Assembly: GCF_044803115.1 (NCBI RefSeq)
Contig: NZ_CP085224.1
Span: 1,798,001-1,862,000, forward strand
Direction of reading: 5' to 3'
Length of the DNA: 64,000 nt
Origin: Caenispirillum salinarum_A
Lineage (GTDB): Bacteria; Pseudomonadota; Alphaproteobacteria; Rhodospirillales; Rhodospirillaceae
In this document: positions 35,406 to 44,357 of the stretch, piece after piece
How the letters are laid out: each line of letters opens with the position of its first letter
Numbering within the stretch: position 1 is the stretch's first letter
The notes under the pieces: generated by a model
What the model was told of the DNA's origin: nothing
The model's input: the letters and a program-made list of their open reading frames with translations, nothing else
Databases searched by the model: none
Program-made: the position numbers and the translations under genes

Positions 35406-36128
35406 CTATTTCACCCGCGCGAGGACGGCGTAATGCGTCGCCATCAGACGGGAATACAGCCGCACGCCCGTCGCCGACAGCAATGCCCGCTCCAGAATCC
35501 GCTTGGTGGTACTGGTGTAGGGAGAGAACGGGGCCGAGGCGTACTGGTAATCCCGCACCACCAGAAAGCCGGCCTCCTCCAGCACCTCGCCGAACGCCTT
35601 CCGGGTCCAGAACTGGACATGGCCCACCGGATTATCCTTGCGATCACGCCCACGGATTTTAGCAAGGGCGTTCGGGACAACGCAGTCCTCAAGCGGCACT
35701 TCCAGGACATACCATTCCGCCAGCCCGCGCATGGACCGCAGGGCTTTCACCGGATCATCAAGGTGTTCAACCACATGCGAGGAAACAAGAGCGTCAAAAT
35801 GCCCCAGGTGATCGAGCGGCGCGTCCGGCTCCACCCGCTGATAGCGCAGCCCGTCGCGCCCAAAGGCTCGGTTGCCGAACCCCACGCCGGTATCGCTGAC
35901 ATCGATGCCGAGAATCTCGTCGCCGAAGCCGTTACAGTGCATCCAGTAGGTCAGAACGCCGTTACCACTGCCGAAATCGAGCACGCGCCGTGGACGCTTC
36001 AGGTCGCCCCAGACCGTCTGCACGGCGGGAAAGCGATCGCGCACGGCAGAATCGAAAGCGTAGCCGAGCTGATAATCGGAGTCAGCCCAGAAGTCTTCGT
36101 AGAAGGCGGGCTTGAGGACGTCATCCAT
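35406..36128 (-). CDS. SAM-dependent methyltransferase, class I
   Basis: This 240-residue protein has motif I in RVLDFGSGNGVLTYWM, then ILGIDVSDTGVGFG, and the post-motif SSHVVEHLDDP. The fold is that of Methyltransf_11/23 enzymes common in glycan clusters, which O-methylate sugars or act on carrier intermediates. Its start overlaps the stop of the glycosyltransferase gene by 8 nt, so it is in the same operon. The acceptor is unknown. Confidence 0.88.
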   Translation of the reverse strand: MDDVLKPAFYEDFWADSDYQLGYAFDSAVRDRFPAVQTVWGDLKRPRRVLDFGSGNGVLTYWMHCNGFGDEILGIDVSDTGVGFGNRAFGRDGLRYQRVEPDAPLDHLGHFDALVSSHVVEHLDDPVKALRSMRGLAEWYVLEVPLEDCVVPNALAKIRGRDRKDNPVGHVQFWTRKAFGEVLEEAGFLVVRDYQYASAPFSPYTSTTKRILERALLSATGVRLYSRLMATHYAVLARVK

Positions 36129-37071
36129 AGCGCTTGATCACTCCGAGTTTCTTTGCCAGGCCCACGGCAGCCACACAAAACCGGCGACCGAGAAGCAACA
36201 CCAAAAACGCACCGACTTTTTCGGCCACCCCACCCGCGCGCGCGCCCTTGGCAAATGCCGCCCAGGCGCCAGGTTCACCGGCAAGTCGCGTGTAGACCGC
36301 GAGCCTCAGATACTTGCCGCCCCACGCCCGCCGGTCCAGCGCGCGGTACTGTTCGCCGAAGGTGTCCATGACACGGCGCATGCAGATCGCGCTCTCTCGG
36401 GCCTTCTCCGCCTTGCTCCAGCCCGAGGTGACCGATCCGACGCTACCGTCGTCATAGATGCGGAGCACCCGCGCCGAGAGCCAGAACGGGCCGCTTTGAA
36501 TGAACGTCAGGTAAGACAGCAGGCCGCAGGACTTGCGGGTTCCCAAGTCGATATAGCCGCGGGCGCGAATAAAATCGCCGCGAAACATGGGAATATATTC
36601 TCCGGTAAAACGCTCAGCCAGAAAATCGTCGCGGGTCATCTGGCCGGTATAGTTGGGATGGCTGAGAGTGGTCTCACCACGCAGGTTGACGCACCCTGCC
36701 CAGCAAACATCCAAATTCGACGGCCACTCCGCCATGAGCGCCGAGAAGACATCGGGCCAATCGGGCACGAACCGATCATCGGCATCGAGAATGGTGACGA
36801 CCCGCCCCCGGGACGCAAACAAGCCGGTGTTCCGACCGGCGCACATGCCCTTGTTCTCGGCATGACGCAACAGGCGCACATCGGGCCAGTGCGCGACAGC
36901 TGCCGCCAAGGCCTCGGCGTCTCGGCTCCCATCGTCGACCACGATGACCTCGACCGATATCGCCGCCCCGCCACGAAGCGGCTCAAACACCGATGACAGC
37001 GTGGCGCCGACGGTCTCGGCCGCGTTATAGGCCGGAATGACCACCGACAGCATCGGGGTTGGCGTTGTCAT
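36121..37071 (-). CDS. Glycosyltransferase family 2
   Basis: The 316-residue protein begins MTTPTPMLSVVIPAYNAAET and has EVIVVDDGSRD and the metal-binding ILDADDRF, the canonical GT-A/GT2 residues. It transfers a sugar from a nucleotide donor to the growing lipid-linked repeat unit on the cytoplasmic side. A hydrophobic C-terminal stretch (VGAFLVLLLGRRFCVAAVGL) may associate with the membrane. It overlaps the upstream GT4 gene by 4 nt. Confidence 0.92.
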   Translation of the reverse strand: MTTPTPMLSVVIPAYNAAETVGATLSSVFEPLRGGAAISVEVIVVDDGSRDAEALAAAVAHWPDVRLLRHAENKGMCAGRNTGLFASRGRVVTILDADDRFVPDWPDVFSALMAEWPSNLDVCWAGCVNLRGETTLSHPNYTGQMTRDDFLAERFTGEYIPMFRGDFIRARGYIDLGTRKSCGLLSYLTFIQSGPFWLSARVLRIYDDGSVGSVTSGWSKAEKARESAICMRRVMDTFGEQYRALDRRAWGGKYLRLAVYTRLAGEPGAWAAFAKGARAGGVAEKVGAFLVLLLGRRFCVAAVGLAKKLGVIKRYG

Positions 37072-38165
37072 GGCCTGTCCTCGCGGCCGAAGCGACGACG
37101 GAAAAGGTCCAGGCTGGCCCGCCGGGACGCCAGCAGGCGTTCGCGCTCCTGACCGATGTTGATCATGGCGTCGGCGAGCGCCGACTCGAACGTCGACGTA
37201 TCCACGGCATCTATCTCGTCCACCGCCCTGTCGAGCTTGTAGTACAGGGGCGCGGGCAGCACGCCGTCCCAGATGGATACTGGTGGCTCAATCAGGCGGC
37301 CCGACGTGCCATCATCGACCATTTCCCGAAGGGCATAGACATCGGTCGCGATAACCGACATGCCGTGGGCCAGCGCCTCCAGCACCACCATGCCGAAGCT
37401 GTCGACGTACGTGGGATGAACCAGCACGTCGGACTTCTTCATGAAGCCCTCCCACAATTCATCTCGCGAATAACGGGAGGCGTGGACGTTGACGCCCGGC
37501 TGATCGGCCAATGCGGCATGCCGATCCGGTAAATGGGTGATGATGTCCATGCGCGCGGAAGGCAGTGCGGCCCGCACCTTCGGAAAGGCCTTCAGAAGGG
37601 CCGGCCCGCCCTTGATATCGAACTGGCTTCCAATGAAAAGAAAACGTGGACCGTCTTCCGCCACGGTATCCACCGCATGCACGCGTTCACTCATGCGGGG
37701 ATAGAACACCTTCGTCTTTTTGCCGATGTCCGCGCCGAAAAGGGCCACGAGCGTGTCGCGACAGGCGGCCGACATGCACCGGATCTCAAGGCACCTGCGC
37801 GAGGCCAAAATAGCCTTCAGCACCGGCCGCCACAGCGTCATGGCGCGCAGGTTGTAGCCCACCAGCGAGTACGGATTGTCCAACTCGGTGATGAAGGGGC
37901 CGGTCGCCATCAGCGCGCCCCACACATAGACGGCCGCATCGGCTGGAACGTCGGAGGGGCGACGCTTGACATTGATGAGCGGGACGCGCTGCTTCCACGA
38001 AGTGGCCGCGATGCGCCCGCTGACGGCCGTATCACGCGAGAAATGCTGGCCACGACGGCTTTCCACCACATCCGGATTCACCACCGCGGCCCGAGGCCAG
38101 CGGCGGATCGTGTCCAGATGGCGATCGCGGAGAAAGGAATGCGGGTAAAAATAGACGTTCATCAT
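37068..38165 (-). CDS. Glycosyltransferase family 4
   Basis: The protein of about 365 residues has the GT-B C-terminal half with FLFIGSQFDIKGGPALLKAF and the nucleotide-sugar pocket VHPTYVDSFGMVVLEALAHG, in which the E-x7-E type motif is recognisable. The N-terminus MMNVYFYPHSFLRDRH is not a classic GT4 start, and acceptor specificity is unknown. I use the tandem ATG at 38165/38162; an ATG at 38186 is possible. It sits in the minus-strand run between the GT2 gene and a methyltransferase gene. Confidence 0.88.
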   Translation of the reverse strand: MMNVYFYPHSFLRDRHLDTIRRWPRAAVVNPDVVESRRGQHFSRDTAVSGRIAATSWKQRVPLINVKRRPSDVPADAAVYVWGALMATGPFITELDNPYSLVGYNLRAMTLWRPVLKAILASRRCLEIRCMSAACRDTLVALFGADIGKKTKVFYPRMSERVHAVDTVAEDGPRFLFIGSQFDIKGGPALLKAFPKVRAALPSARMDIITHLPDRHAALADQPGVNVHASRYSRDELWEGFMKKSDVLVHPTYVDSFGMVVLEALAHGMSVIATDVYALREMVDDGTSGRLIEPPVSIWDGVLPAPLYYKLDRAVDEIDAVDTSTFESALADAMINIGQERERLLASRRASLDLFRRRFGREDRP

Positions 38166-38244
38166 TAGCTCTGATAAATTCCGCATCCGCGGCGGGCCGC
38201 ACTATAGCACCGGCAACCGGGGCCGCAAAGCATCGCGTCGGCGG

Positions 38245-39243
38245 TCAAGCGGCGCGATCCGGGCCACCCGGCTTGCGCGCAACATAGATCAGCGACGGGT
38301 ACAGGCGGCTCGTCGCCAGCGCGCCCCCGATCAACCCCGACAAGCCAAGCCGGCCGAGGAATTGCAGCGCCGCGGCCGCACGCCCGTAATGCACGGCGCC
38401 GCCCTCGCCCGACAGCACGCGCCGGACCTTGGCGATTGCGCGGTTTTCATAAACGAGGCCCAATTCGCGGAAACGACGCTCCATCCACCCCGGATGGACC
38501 CAGTTCAGGTGGTCGACAAAGCCGGCCTCACGCCCCTTTCCCCGCATCCTCATCGTTGTTTTCAACAGCGATTTTGGACTGAGTGGCAACATCATAGAAC
38601 CAACGTGCGGTTCATAGGGGAAAATATAGTTGGGCGCATCAAGATAAATCGCCCCTCCCGACTTCAAGACCCGCGCCATCTCGGCAAGGCATACGTTAAC
38701 GTCGTCCACATGCTCAATCACTGTCGTTGAATAGATGAAGTCGAACGTCTCATCGTCGAAGGGCAGGCGCTCACCCGGCGCCTCATGATACTGCGGAACC
38801 TTGCCGAACTGCCCCCGATCGAGGCGCGACGCCATCAACGTGCCGAGTTCTATGCTGATACCTTCCGGATCAATGCCGTGCACCTCAGCATCGGGAAAGA
38901 GACCTTGCGCCGCGAGGGAATTGAAGCCAACAGAACAACCGAAATCGAGCACACGGTTCGGAGCAACGACGCCAGCCTCGTTCGCCATCCGGCGGACAAC
39001 CGCCGTCGACGCGCGATAAACGGTGTCCACGTGCGCCTGAAGGCTACCGCCCAGCACCGTGTAGCCGCGCTGGAAGGAAAAGCGATCCGGGTCAAGCCAA
39101 TCCGACCACGCAGCGTGCAGTTCATCATCCCAAGACAGTGCAAGTGCCTCAAGATCACTGGCTCGCTTGGACGCGGTCTCTTCAAACGTCGTCACTTTTC
39201 CGCTCACTCCGTAGTCCAAACTGCTGATCTTGGCACTTTGCAT
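38245..39243 (-). CDS. SAM-dependent methyltransferase, class I (second)
   Basis: The 332-residue protein has the SAM motif RVLDFGCSVGFNSLAAQ, VHGIDPEGIS, and FIYSTTVIEHVDDVNVCLAE. An N-terminal part of about 90 residues and a C-terminal hydrophobic stretch (FLGRLGLSGLIGGALATSRL) extend beyond the core. It follows the flippase gene by 30 bp and belongs to the same operon. It probably modifies a sugar of the repeat unit or its lipid-linked form. Confidence 0.86.
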   Translation of the reverse strand: MQSAKISSLDYGVSGKVTTFEETASKRASDLEALALSWDDELHAAWSDWLDPDRFSFQRGYTVLGGSLQAHVDTVYRASTAVVRRMANEAGVVAPNRVLDFGCSVGFNSLAAQGLFPDAEVHGIDPEGISIELGTLMASRLDRGQFGKVPQYHEAPGERLPFDDETFDFIYSTTVIEHVDDVNVCLAEMARVLKSGGAIYLDAPNYIFPYEPHVGSMMLPLSPKSLLKTTMRMRGKGREAGFVDHLNWVHPGWMERRFRELGLVYENRAIAKVRRVLSGEGGAVHYGRAAAALQFLGRLGLSGLIGGALATSRLYPSLIYVARKPGGPDRAA

Positions 39244-39273
39244 CGCCCCGCCCTCGCGCCCCGGTGGCCGCGA

Positions 39274-40692
39274 CTAGGCGGCAGCCTCTATTTCCCTGCC
39301 GTGACGGGAACGGATAACGCGGAATGCGATAAGGGGATACACCACCGCGAGGCCGCCGGCATAACACACATTGATCGCAATAAGCGGAGCGAGCATACCA
39401 AAAGACGGCAGGAGCACGTAAATCAGAAGAACCTTGGCCGCCAGCTCCAGAACCAGGACGATGTTCAGCGCCCTCAATCGGGCCGTGGCGTAAACAAAGC
39501 TCATGGCGACACGGCCCGCGCCCAGCCACATCACGGCCCCACCGGCCAGGATGTAGGGCAAATGCTCCGTCGGCGCCTTCTCCGCGCCCACCCAAAGCGA
39601 TACGACCCACGGCCCGAGCGCGGCATAAGATGCACCCGCAAGCGCACTGCCACCCCACATCAGTACCATGCTGCGGCGCAGACTTCGGATCAGTTCGGCC
39701 GTCTCTCCGCATGCGTCGCGATGGATGATGAAAGGAATTTGCGCGTCGGTAAAGCGCCAGAGCGCCATGACCCCAAGCTCCGCGAGGCGCCAGACCAGCA
39801 CGAATTGAGCCACGGTTTCAGGACCACCAATCCAGCCGACAATCAACACATCGGCCTGAAGCACGAGCATGACGGTGCCATAAATCAAGTAGGCGCCGCC
39901 CGTGCGCCCCATCAGGCGCCCCGCAATGTCCCGGTGGAAGGGGCGCGGGCGCACCCGTGCAGTGAGCGACAGACTCAATTTCCTGAGATGCAGGCGCCCA
40001 AGCACGATGGCGGTCACGGTCCCCGCGGCAAAGCAGAGCATGAGATGAAGAAGGTCACCGCCCAACATAAGCACTGGGACGCCAAGCAGGGCGAAGCCGA
40101 CTTGACTGACCATCGTCAGGACGTTCGCGGAAGCCTGGCGTCCGCGCGCCGTAAGTGCCACGCGGTCGATGCTCAACAGGTACATGAGGACGAAGTGCAC
40201 GGCGCCGCCGACAATGCCGCCGACGACGCTGTCGCGGTGCTCCGGTGGCGTCTCGAAGACCGTGTCGACCAGAACGACAAGCCCCCCGCCCACCACGATG
40301 GCAAGCACCACCGCATAGCCGACGAACATCCACTTGGCGACCGCATATACACTGCGAAACTCTTGCTCGTCCTTGCGCGCGAAAGCCTCACCGAACGCTC
40401 GTTGCATTGCACCCGATAGCCATACCACGCCGAATGCCGCGAAATTGACGAACGACAGCAGCATCATCAGCGCGCCGAAGCGGTAATCACCGAGGTACTG
40501 AAGGTAAAGCGGCACCATCAACAGCTGAACGCCCATGCTGACGGCCAGCTGCCCGTAACTCGTGGCGACTGCGGCCGCGTAGGCGCGGTGCTGTCCGAAA
40601 AGCCGCTTAAGTCGATTCACGACTGCCCTTCGTAACGACGTGCGAAAAAGCGATGGGAGACGAAACGCAAGAAAATCCGCGATCGCGATCAC
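39274..40692 (-). CDS. Wzx-like polysaccharide flippase
   Basis: The 472-residue protein has about 12 hydrophobic segments and the fold signature of the MATE/Wzx polysaccharide export family (VSMGVQLLMVPLYLQYLGDY, then RFGALMMLLSFVNFAAFG). It would flip the undecaprenyl-linked repeat unit to the periplasm for the Wzy-like polymerase encoded at 24316. It is the first gene of the minus-strand run and is divergent from the carbamoyltransferase. The start at 40692 overlaps the promoter region of that gene; a later start near 40620 is possible. Confidence 0.85.
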   Translation of the reverse strand: MIAIADFLAFRLPSLFRTSLRRAVVNRLKRLFGQHRAYAAAVATSYGQLAVSMGVQLLMVPLYLQYLGDYRFGALMMLLSFVNFAAFGVVWLSGAMQRAFGEAFARKDEQEFRSVYAVAKWMFVGYAVVLAIVVGGGLVVLVDTVFETPPEHRDSVVGGIVGGAVHFVLMYLLSIDRVALTARGRQASANVLTMVSQVGFALLGVPVLMLGGDLLHLMLCFAAGTVTAIVLGRLHLRKLSLSLTARVRPRPFHRDIAGRLMGRTGGAYLIYGTVMLVLQADVLIVGWIGGPETVAQFVLVWRLAELGVMALWRFTDAQIPFIIHRDACGETAELIRSLRRSMVLMWGGSALAGASYAALGPWVVSLWVGAEKAPTEHLPYILAGGAVMWLGAGRVAMSFVYATARLRALNIVLVLELAAKVLLIYVLLPSFGMLAPLIAINVCYAGGLAVVYPLIAFRVIRSRHGREIEAAA

Positions 40693-40694
40693 GG

Positions 40695-40723
40695 TTCACC
40701 GGCGGCGATTGATACTGTATAAG
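40695..40723 (+). promoter_or_regulatory. Promoter candidate for the carbamoyltransferase gene
   Basis: TTCACC at 40695-40700 and TATAAG at 40718-40723 are spaced 17 bp, with an AT-rich stretch around the -10. A CTAGGAG ribosome-binding site lies just ahead of the ATG at 40769. Confidence 0.5.
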
Positions 40724-40768
40724 CTACCTGCACGCAACACCCCTGATCGGTCGCTAGGAGCACCACCC

Positions 40769-42532
40769 ATGAAGGTTCTTGCCATTCATCCTGGTCACAA
40801 CTCGACTGCAGCCCTGGTCGTGGATGGCGAACTGGTTGCCGCCATCAGCCAGGAGAAGGCGGACAATATCAAGAACTCGGCAGCCTTCCCCAGCGACGCT
40901 TCACAGTGGTGCCTGGACACCGCCGGACTGGCGCCCCGCGACATCGACAAGGTGGTGATCGCGGGTGAGGAGGTCATGCCGCAGGCGTGCTATGCCTACC
41001 TGTTCAACAAAAATCAGGAGCAGGAATCTTCCGATTGGAAGATCGAGCTGGCGAAGTCTCTGGAGCGCGGCCCCGTCGGCCGAGCCGTGCCGTGGGTGTT
41101 CCAGGCGTTGCGCAGTACGCGCAGGCAGCAGTTCATCGCGGCTGGCAAGGCGGAACTGAAAAGCAGCATGGCGGCCATCGGATTGCCGTCCGACAACCTC
41201 ATTCATGTCGAACACCACGAGTGCCATGCCCGCGCCGCCTTTCACGCACTCGACGAGAGCGACGGCAAGGAACCGGCCCTCATGCTGACGCTGGACGGCA
41301 GCGGCGACGCCATCTCCGGCACCGTCACCACATGGCGACCCGGCGAGGGTTGGAAGCGCATCGCCACGGTGCCGATGGAGGCCTCGCTGGGCGGATACTA
41401 CTCCAACACGACGCGGTTCCTGGGCATGAAGATCCTGGAACACGAGTACAAGGTCATGGGCCTGGCGCCCTACTGCAAAAGCTACTACCTGGAGACCTAC
41501 AAGAAGCTGTTCGAGCCGGTGGTCTGGCAGGACCCGGACAACCCGCTGACCTTCCGCTCCAGCGTTAACGCCATGACGTTCTACGATTACCTGGCCCAGC
41601 ACGCCGTGGGCGAGCGGTTCGACAATATCGCCGGTGCCGTCCAGCACCTGATGGAGGAGCGGGTGACGGAATGGGCACGGGCCGCCATCTCTCAAACCGG
41701 CATTCGCCGCGTCTTCACGGGAGGCGGCGTGTTCATGAACGTCAAGCTTAACAAGTGCCTGCAGGAGATGCCTGAAATCGAGAGCATTCACTTCATGCCC
41801 TCCTGCGGAGATGAATCGAATCCCATCGGCGCCGCCTACGCCGTGTCCGCCGCTGCGGGAGTCCAACCGAAGCCCATCAAGAACATCTACCTGGGGATCG
41901 AGTACAGCCGCGACGAACTGAGCCGCTTCATCGACGAACAGCGTCTGGCCGAGACCTATTCCATTGAGGAACCGGCCGATATCAATGAGCGAGTCGCCGA
42001 TCTGCTCGCCTCCGGAGAAATCGTTGCGCGCTTCGCGGGCCGGTGCGAGTGGGGCGCCCGCTCTCTTGGCAACCGTGCGATTCTGGGCCACCCCAGCCAC
42101 ATGGAGTCCTTCTACACGGTCAACGACCAGATCAAGTCCCGTGACTTCTGGATGCCGTTCGCACCGTCCATGCTGGATTACCGCGCCGCAGAATACCTGG
42201 AGGGATACAACCCCGAGCGGGCACGGGCTCCCTACATGATCACCGCCTTCCAGGCGACGCCGAAGGGGGTTCAAGACCTGCGGGCCGCCCTGCACCAGGG
42301 GGACCACACTCTGCGCCCGCAGGTCGTAACGCAGGACGGAAATCCCGACTACTACCGGTTGCTTCAGTCCTTCGAGAAGCGCACTGGCGTCGGCGGCGTT
42401 CTCAACACCAGTTTCAACCTTCACGGCTACCCGCTGGTTGCGACGCCCGAACAGGCGGTGTTCACGTTGGAACGGTCGGGACTGCGAAACCTGGCCCTCG
42501 GTCCGTTCCTGGTGAGCAAGCGCCCGGCCTAG
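40769..42532 (+). CDS. NodU/TobZ-family carbamoyltransferase
   Basis: This 587-residue protein begins MKVLAIHPGHNSTAALVVDG and has the Kae1-like metal/ATP site EHHECHARAAFHAL, LTLDGSGDAISGT, MEASLGGYYSNTTRFLG, MGLAPYCKS, and the later RCEWGARSLGNRAILGHP plus LNTSFNLHGYPLV. The family uses carbamoyl phosphate and ATP to carbamoylate hydroxyls of sugars (Nod factors, tobramycin). Here it probably decorates the polysaccharide. I chose the ATG at 40769 with its ribosome-binding site; a longer frame runs back over the promoter. Its stop codon directly abuts an insertion sequence. Confidence 0.93.
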   Translation: MKVLAIHPGHNSTAALVVDGELVAAISQEKADNIKNSAAFPSDASQWCLDTAGLAPRDIDKVVIAGEEVMPQACYAYLFNKNQEQESSDWKIELAKSLERGPVGRAVPWVFQALRSTRRQQFIAAGKAELKSSMAAIGLPSDNLIHVEHHECHARAAFHALDESDGKEPALMLTLDGSGDAISGTVTTWRPGEGWKRIATVPMEASLGGYYSNTTRFLGMKILEHEYKVMGLAPYCKSYYLETYKKLFEPVVWQDPDNPLTFRSSVNAMTFYDYLAQHAVGERFDNIAGAVQHLMEERVTEWARAAISQTGIRRVFTGGGVFMNVKLNKCLQEMPEIESIHFMPSCGDESNPIGAAYAVSAAAGVQPKPIKNIYLGIEYSRDELSRFIDEQRLAETYSIEEPADINERVADLLASGEIVARFAGRCEWGARSLGNRAILGHPSHMESFYTVNDQIKSRDFWMPFAPSMLDYRAAEYLEGYNPERARAPYMITAFQATPKGVQDLRAALHQGDHTLRPQVVTQDGNPDYYRLLQSFEKRTGVGGVLNTSFNLHGYPLVATPEQAVFTLERSGLRNLALGPFLVSKRPA

Positions 42533-43848
42533 CAGGCTGCGGAAAAACCGGCTTTTACGGCCCCCTTTCCCCAACTGAGCGGCGAAAGTCGCGCTTCAGA
42601 AGGGGCCACGAGGCGGCCGTAGCGGCCGGTTTGGCCGGACCTGCCCGTTTGCGGACAGGCTCCGGCCAACGTCAGGCCGCCGCCATCAGCTTGGGCAGCC
42701 TTGTCAGGTTATAGGCGGCGGCGGTCAAGGTGAACATCCAGCCGACGCGATCTTTGCCACGGTGGCGGGTCTTGCGCAGGACGCCCGTGGTCTTCATCCA
42801 GCCGAAGATCTCCTCGATCCGCTTGCGCACCCGAAGGCTGACAGCGTAGCCGGCATGGCGCGTGGTGCGGCCGTCAATGCTGCTCTTTCGCCGCTTTCCC
42901 GTCTTCGTGACATGGTCGTTCCGCGCGATGTGCGGCGTGACCTTGCGGGTCCGCAAATCCCGGATGAAGCCCGCCACGTCGTAGCCCTTGTCGGCCCCCA
43001 GCGTCACGCGGCGGTTACCGTGGCGGCCGTCTTCCAGCAGGGCCAGCGCCGCCTCGCGTTCGGCGGTGCCGGTGGCGTGGGTGAGGGCCGCGCCGACAAC
43101 CAGGCCGTTGCGGTTCTCCATGAGCACATGGCCCAGATAGGCCATCTGCGACGACTGGCCGTTGCCCTTGCGGAAGAGCCGGGCGTCGGGATCGGTGGTC
43201 GAGGCATGCGTCTCGTTGGACCGCTTCTCGCCCCGGAAATTCCGCTCGCTGTTGCGTCCGCCGCCGGAGGTATCGTCGTCGTCCCCACCCTTGGGCCGGA
43301 AGCTCTTCATCGACGCCCACGCCTCGATCATCGTGCCGTCGACAGAGAAGTGATCGTCCGACAGCAGGTCACGCCCCCGCGCCTGGCCGACCACGGCGGC
43401 CAGGAACTTTGCGGCCACATCGCCGCGCAAGAGGCGGTCCCGGTTCTTGGTGAAGACCGTTACATCCCAGATGGCGGCGTCCATCGACAGCCCGACAAAC
43501 CAGCGGAAGAGCAGGTTGTAGTCCATCTGCTCCATCAGTTGGCGTTCGGAGCGAATGGAATAGAAAGCCTGCAACAGCAGGGCGCGCAGCAGCTTCTCCG
43601 GCGGGATGGACGGCCGCCCGACCTTCGAGTAGAGCCCCTCGAACTCTGGCGACAGGACCTCAAGCGCTTCGTCGGTGATGGCGCGGATGGCCCGCAGCGG
43701 ATGATCGGGCGGCACCCGCGCCTCGCAACTCACGTACGAAAAGAGCCCTTCCGTCTGCTGGTCCTGACCGCGCATCGCGTCCTTCCAAGTGCATCAAGAG
43801 GATCGAATCACGCCGCCGTCCCGGACGGAAGGGTTTTTCCGCAGCCTG
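42533..43848 (-). mobile_element. Second type of IS5-family element
   Basis: The 1316-bp element starts CAGGCTGCGGAAAAACC and ends GGTTTTTCCGCAGCCTG, a good terminal inverted repeat. It lies between the carbamoyltransferase stop and the last 22 bp of an IS5-like copy of the first type. The flanking bases (CCTAG left, TTAGC right) do not form a clean duplication, suggesting an adjacent deletion. Confidence 0.9.
42672..43775 (-). CDS. IS5-family transposase (second type)
   Basis: The 367-residue transposase has an N-terminal DUF772 domain (GRPSIPPEKLLRALLLQAFY, then SIRSERQLMEQMDYNLLFRW) and DDE residues in HFSVDGTMIEAWASMKSF, LGADKGYDVAGF and RKRIEEIFGWMKTTG. It differs entirely in sequence from the 445-residue transposases of copies 1-4. 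The frame is intact. Confidence 0.92.
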   Translation of the reverse strand: MRGQDQQTEGLFSYVSCEARVPPDHPLRAIRAITDEALEVLSPEFEGLYSKVGRPSIPPEKLLRALLLQAFYSIRSERQLMEQMDYNLLFRWFVGLSMDAAIWDVTVFTKNRDRLLRGDVAAKFLAAVVGQARGRDLLSDDHFSVDGTMIEAWASMKSFRPKGGDDDDTSGGGRNSERNFRGEKRSNETHASTTDPDARLFRKGNGQSSQMAYLGHVLMENRNGLVVGAALTHATGTAEREAALALLEDGRHGNRRVTLGADKGYDVAGFIRDLRTRKVTPHIARNDHVTKTGKRRKSSIDGRTTRHAGYAVSLRVRKRIEEIFGWMKTTGVLRKTRHRGKDRVGWMFTLTAAAYNLTRLPKLMAAA

Positions 43849-43870
43849 TTAGCCGTTTTTCAGGGCCGAC
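43849..43870 (+). mobile_element. 22-bp terminal remnant of a fifth IS5-like copy
   Basis: TTAGCCGTTTTTCAGGGCCG plus AC is exactly the right terminus of the IS5-like element in copies 2 and 4. The rest has been lost at the junction with the second-type IS5 element. It shows that a fifth insertion existed here, in IS256. Confidence 0.85.
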
Positions 43871-44250
43871 GAATGCGGCCTTCTCCATCGGCGCCACGGT
43901 CCCGCACCTTCGGCCGTCGCACGGGAACGGGGCCGATGCCCGTCAGGATCTCGCGCTCCGGGCCGTGGCCGTGACGGACCAGGCGCCGCCGGCCGTCTTC
44001 CGTCGTCAGGTGTTCATGCTCGGCAAGCATGGCCGCGACCTCGGCCTCCACGGCTTGCGCCAAAAGCTGCCGCGCCCCGGCACGCAGAACCTCGGTCAGC
44101 GGATCGTCGGTTTCCCCTGGCTGGCGCAGGGCGACAACGGTATCGTCGGTCATGGCGTATCACTCCCTTGTTGGAGATGTGGAAGGCGTAAGACACCTCC
44201 ACGATACGCCACCCCCTTCTCAGGCTGTCACCCACTTTCCGCCATAGCTC
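43871..44250 (-). mobile_element. IS256-family fragment D (5' part)
   Basis: The segment holds the transposase start (ATG at 44153, MTDDTVVALRQPGETDDPLT) to the codons for GADGEGRIR, then stops at GAATGC (43871-43876), the target of the fifth IS5-like insertion. The outer end CCATAGCTC is intact at 44250. The 3' part of this IS256 copy is not in the window. Confidence 0.9.
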
Positions 44251-44302
44251 TGAGCGGAAGCGCGCACAGCGCAACGTCGATGATTTCAACCATCGACGCG
44301 TA
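44251..44302 (-). repeat. Imperfect 52-bp repeat, partner of 33170-33221
   Basis: Its complement matches 33170-33221 with six differences. In one frame both copies read YASM(V/I)EIID(V/A)ALCAL, with two of the differences being silent third-position changes. It abuts the end of IS256 fragment D. It may be a relic of a coding sequence present twice. Confidence 0.6.
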
Positions 44303-44357
44303 TGAGACCAGAGGTGAGCTGTCTTCGCATCGCCCCATGCGGGGGCGAAAGGGCGGA

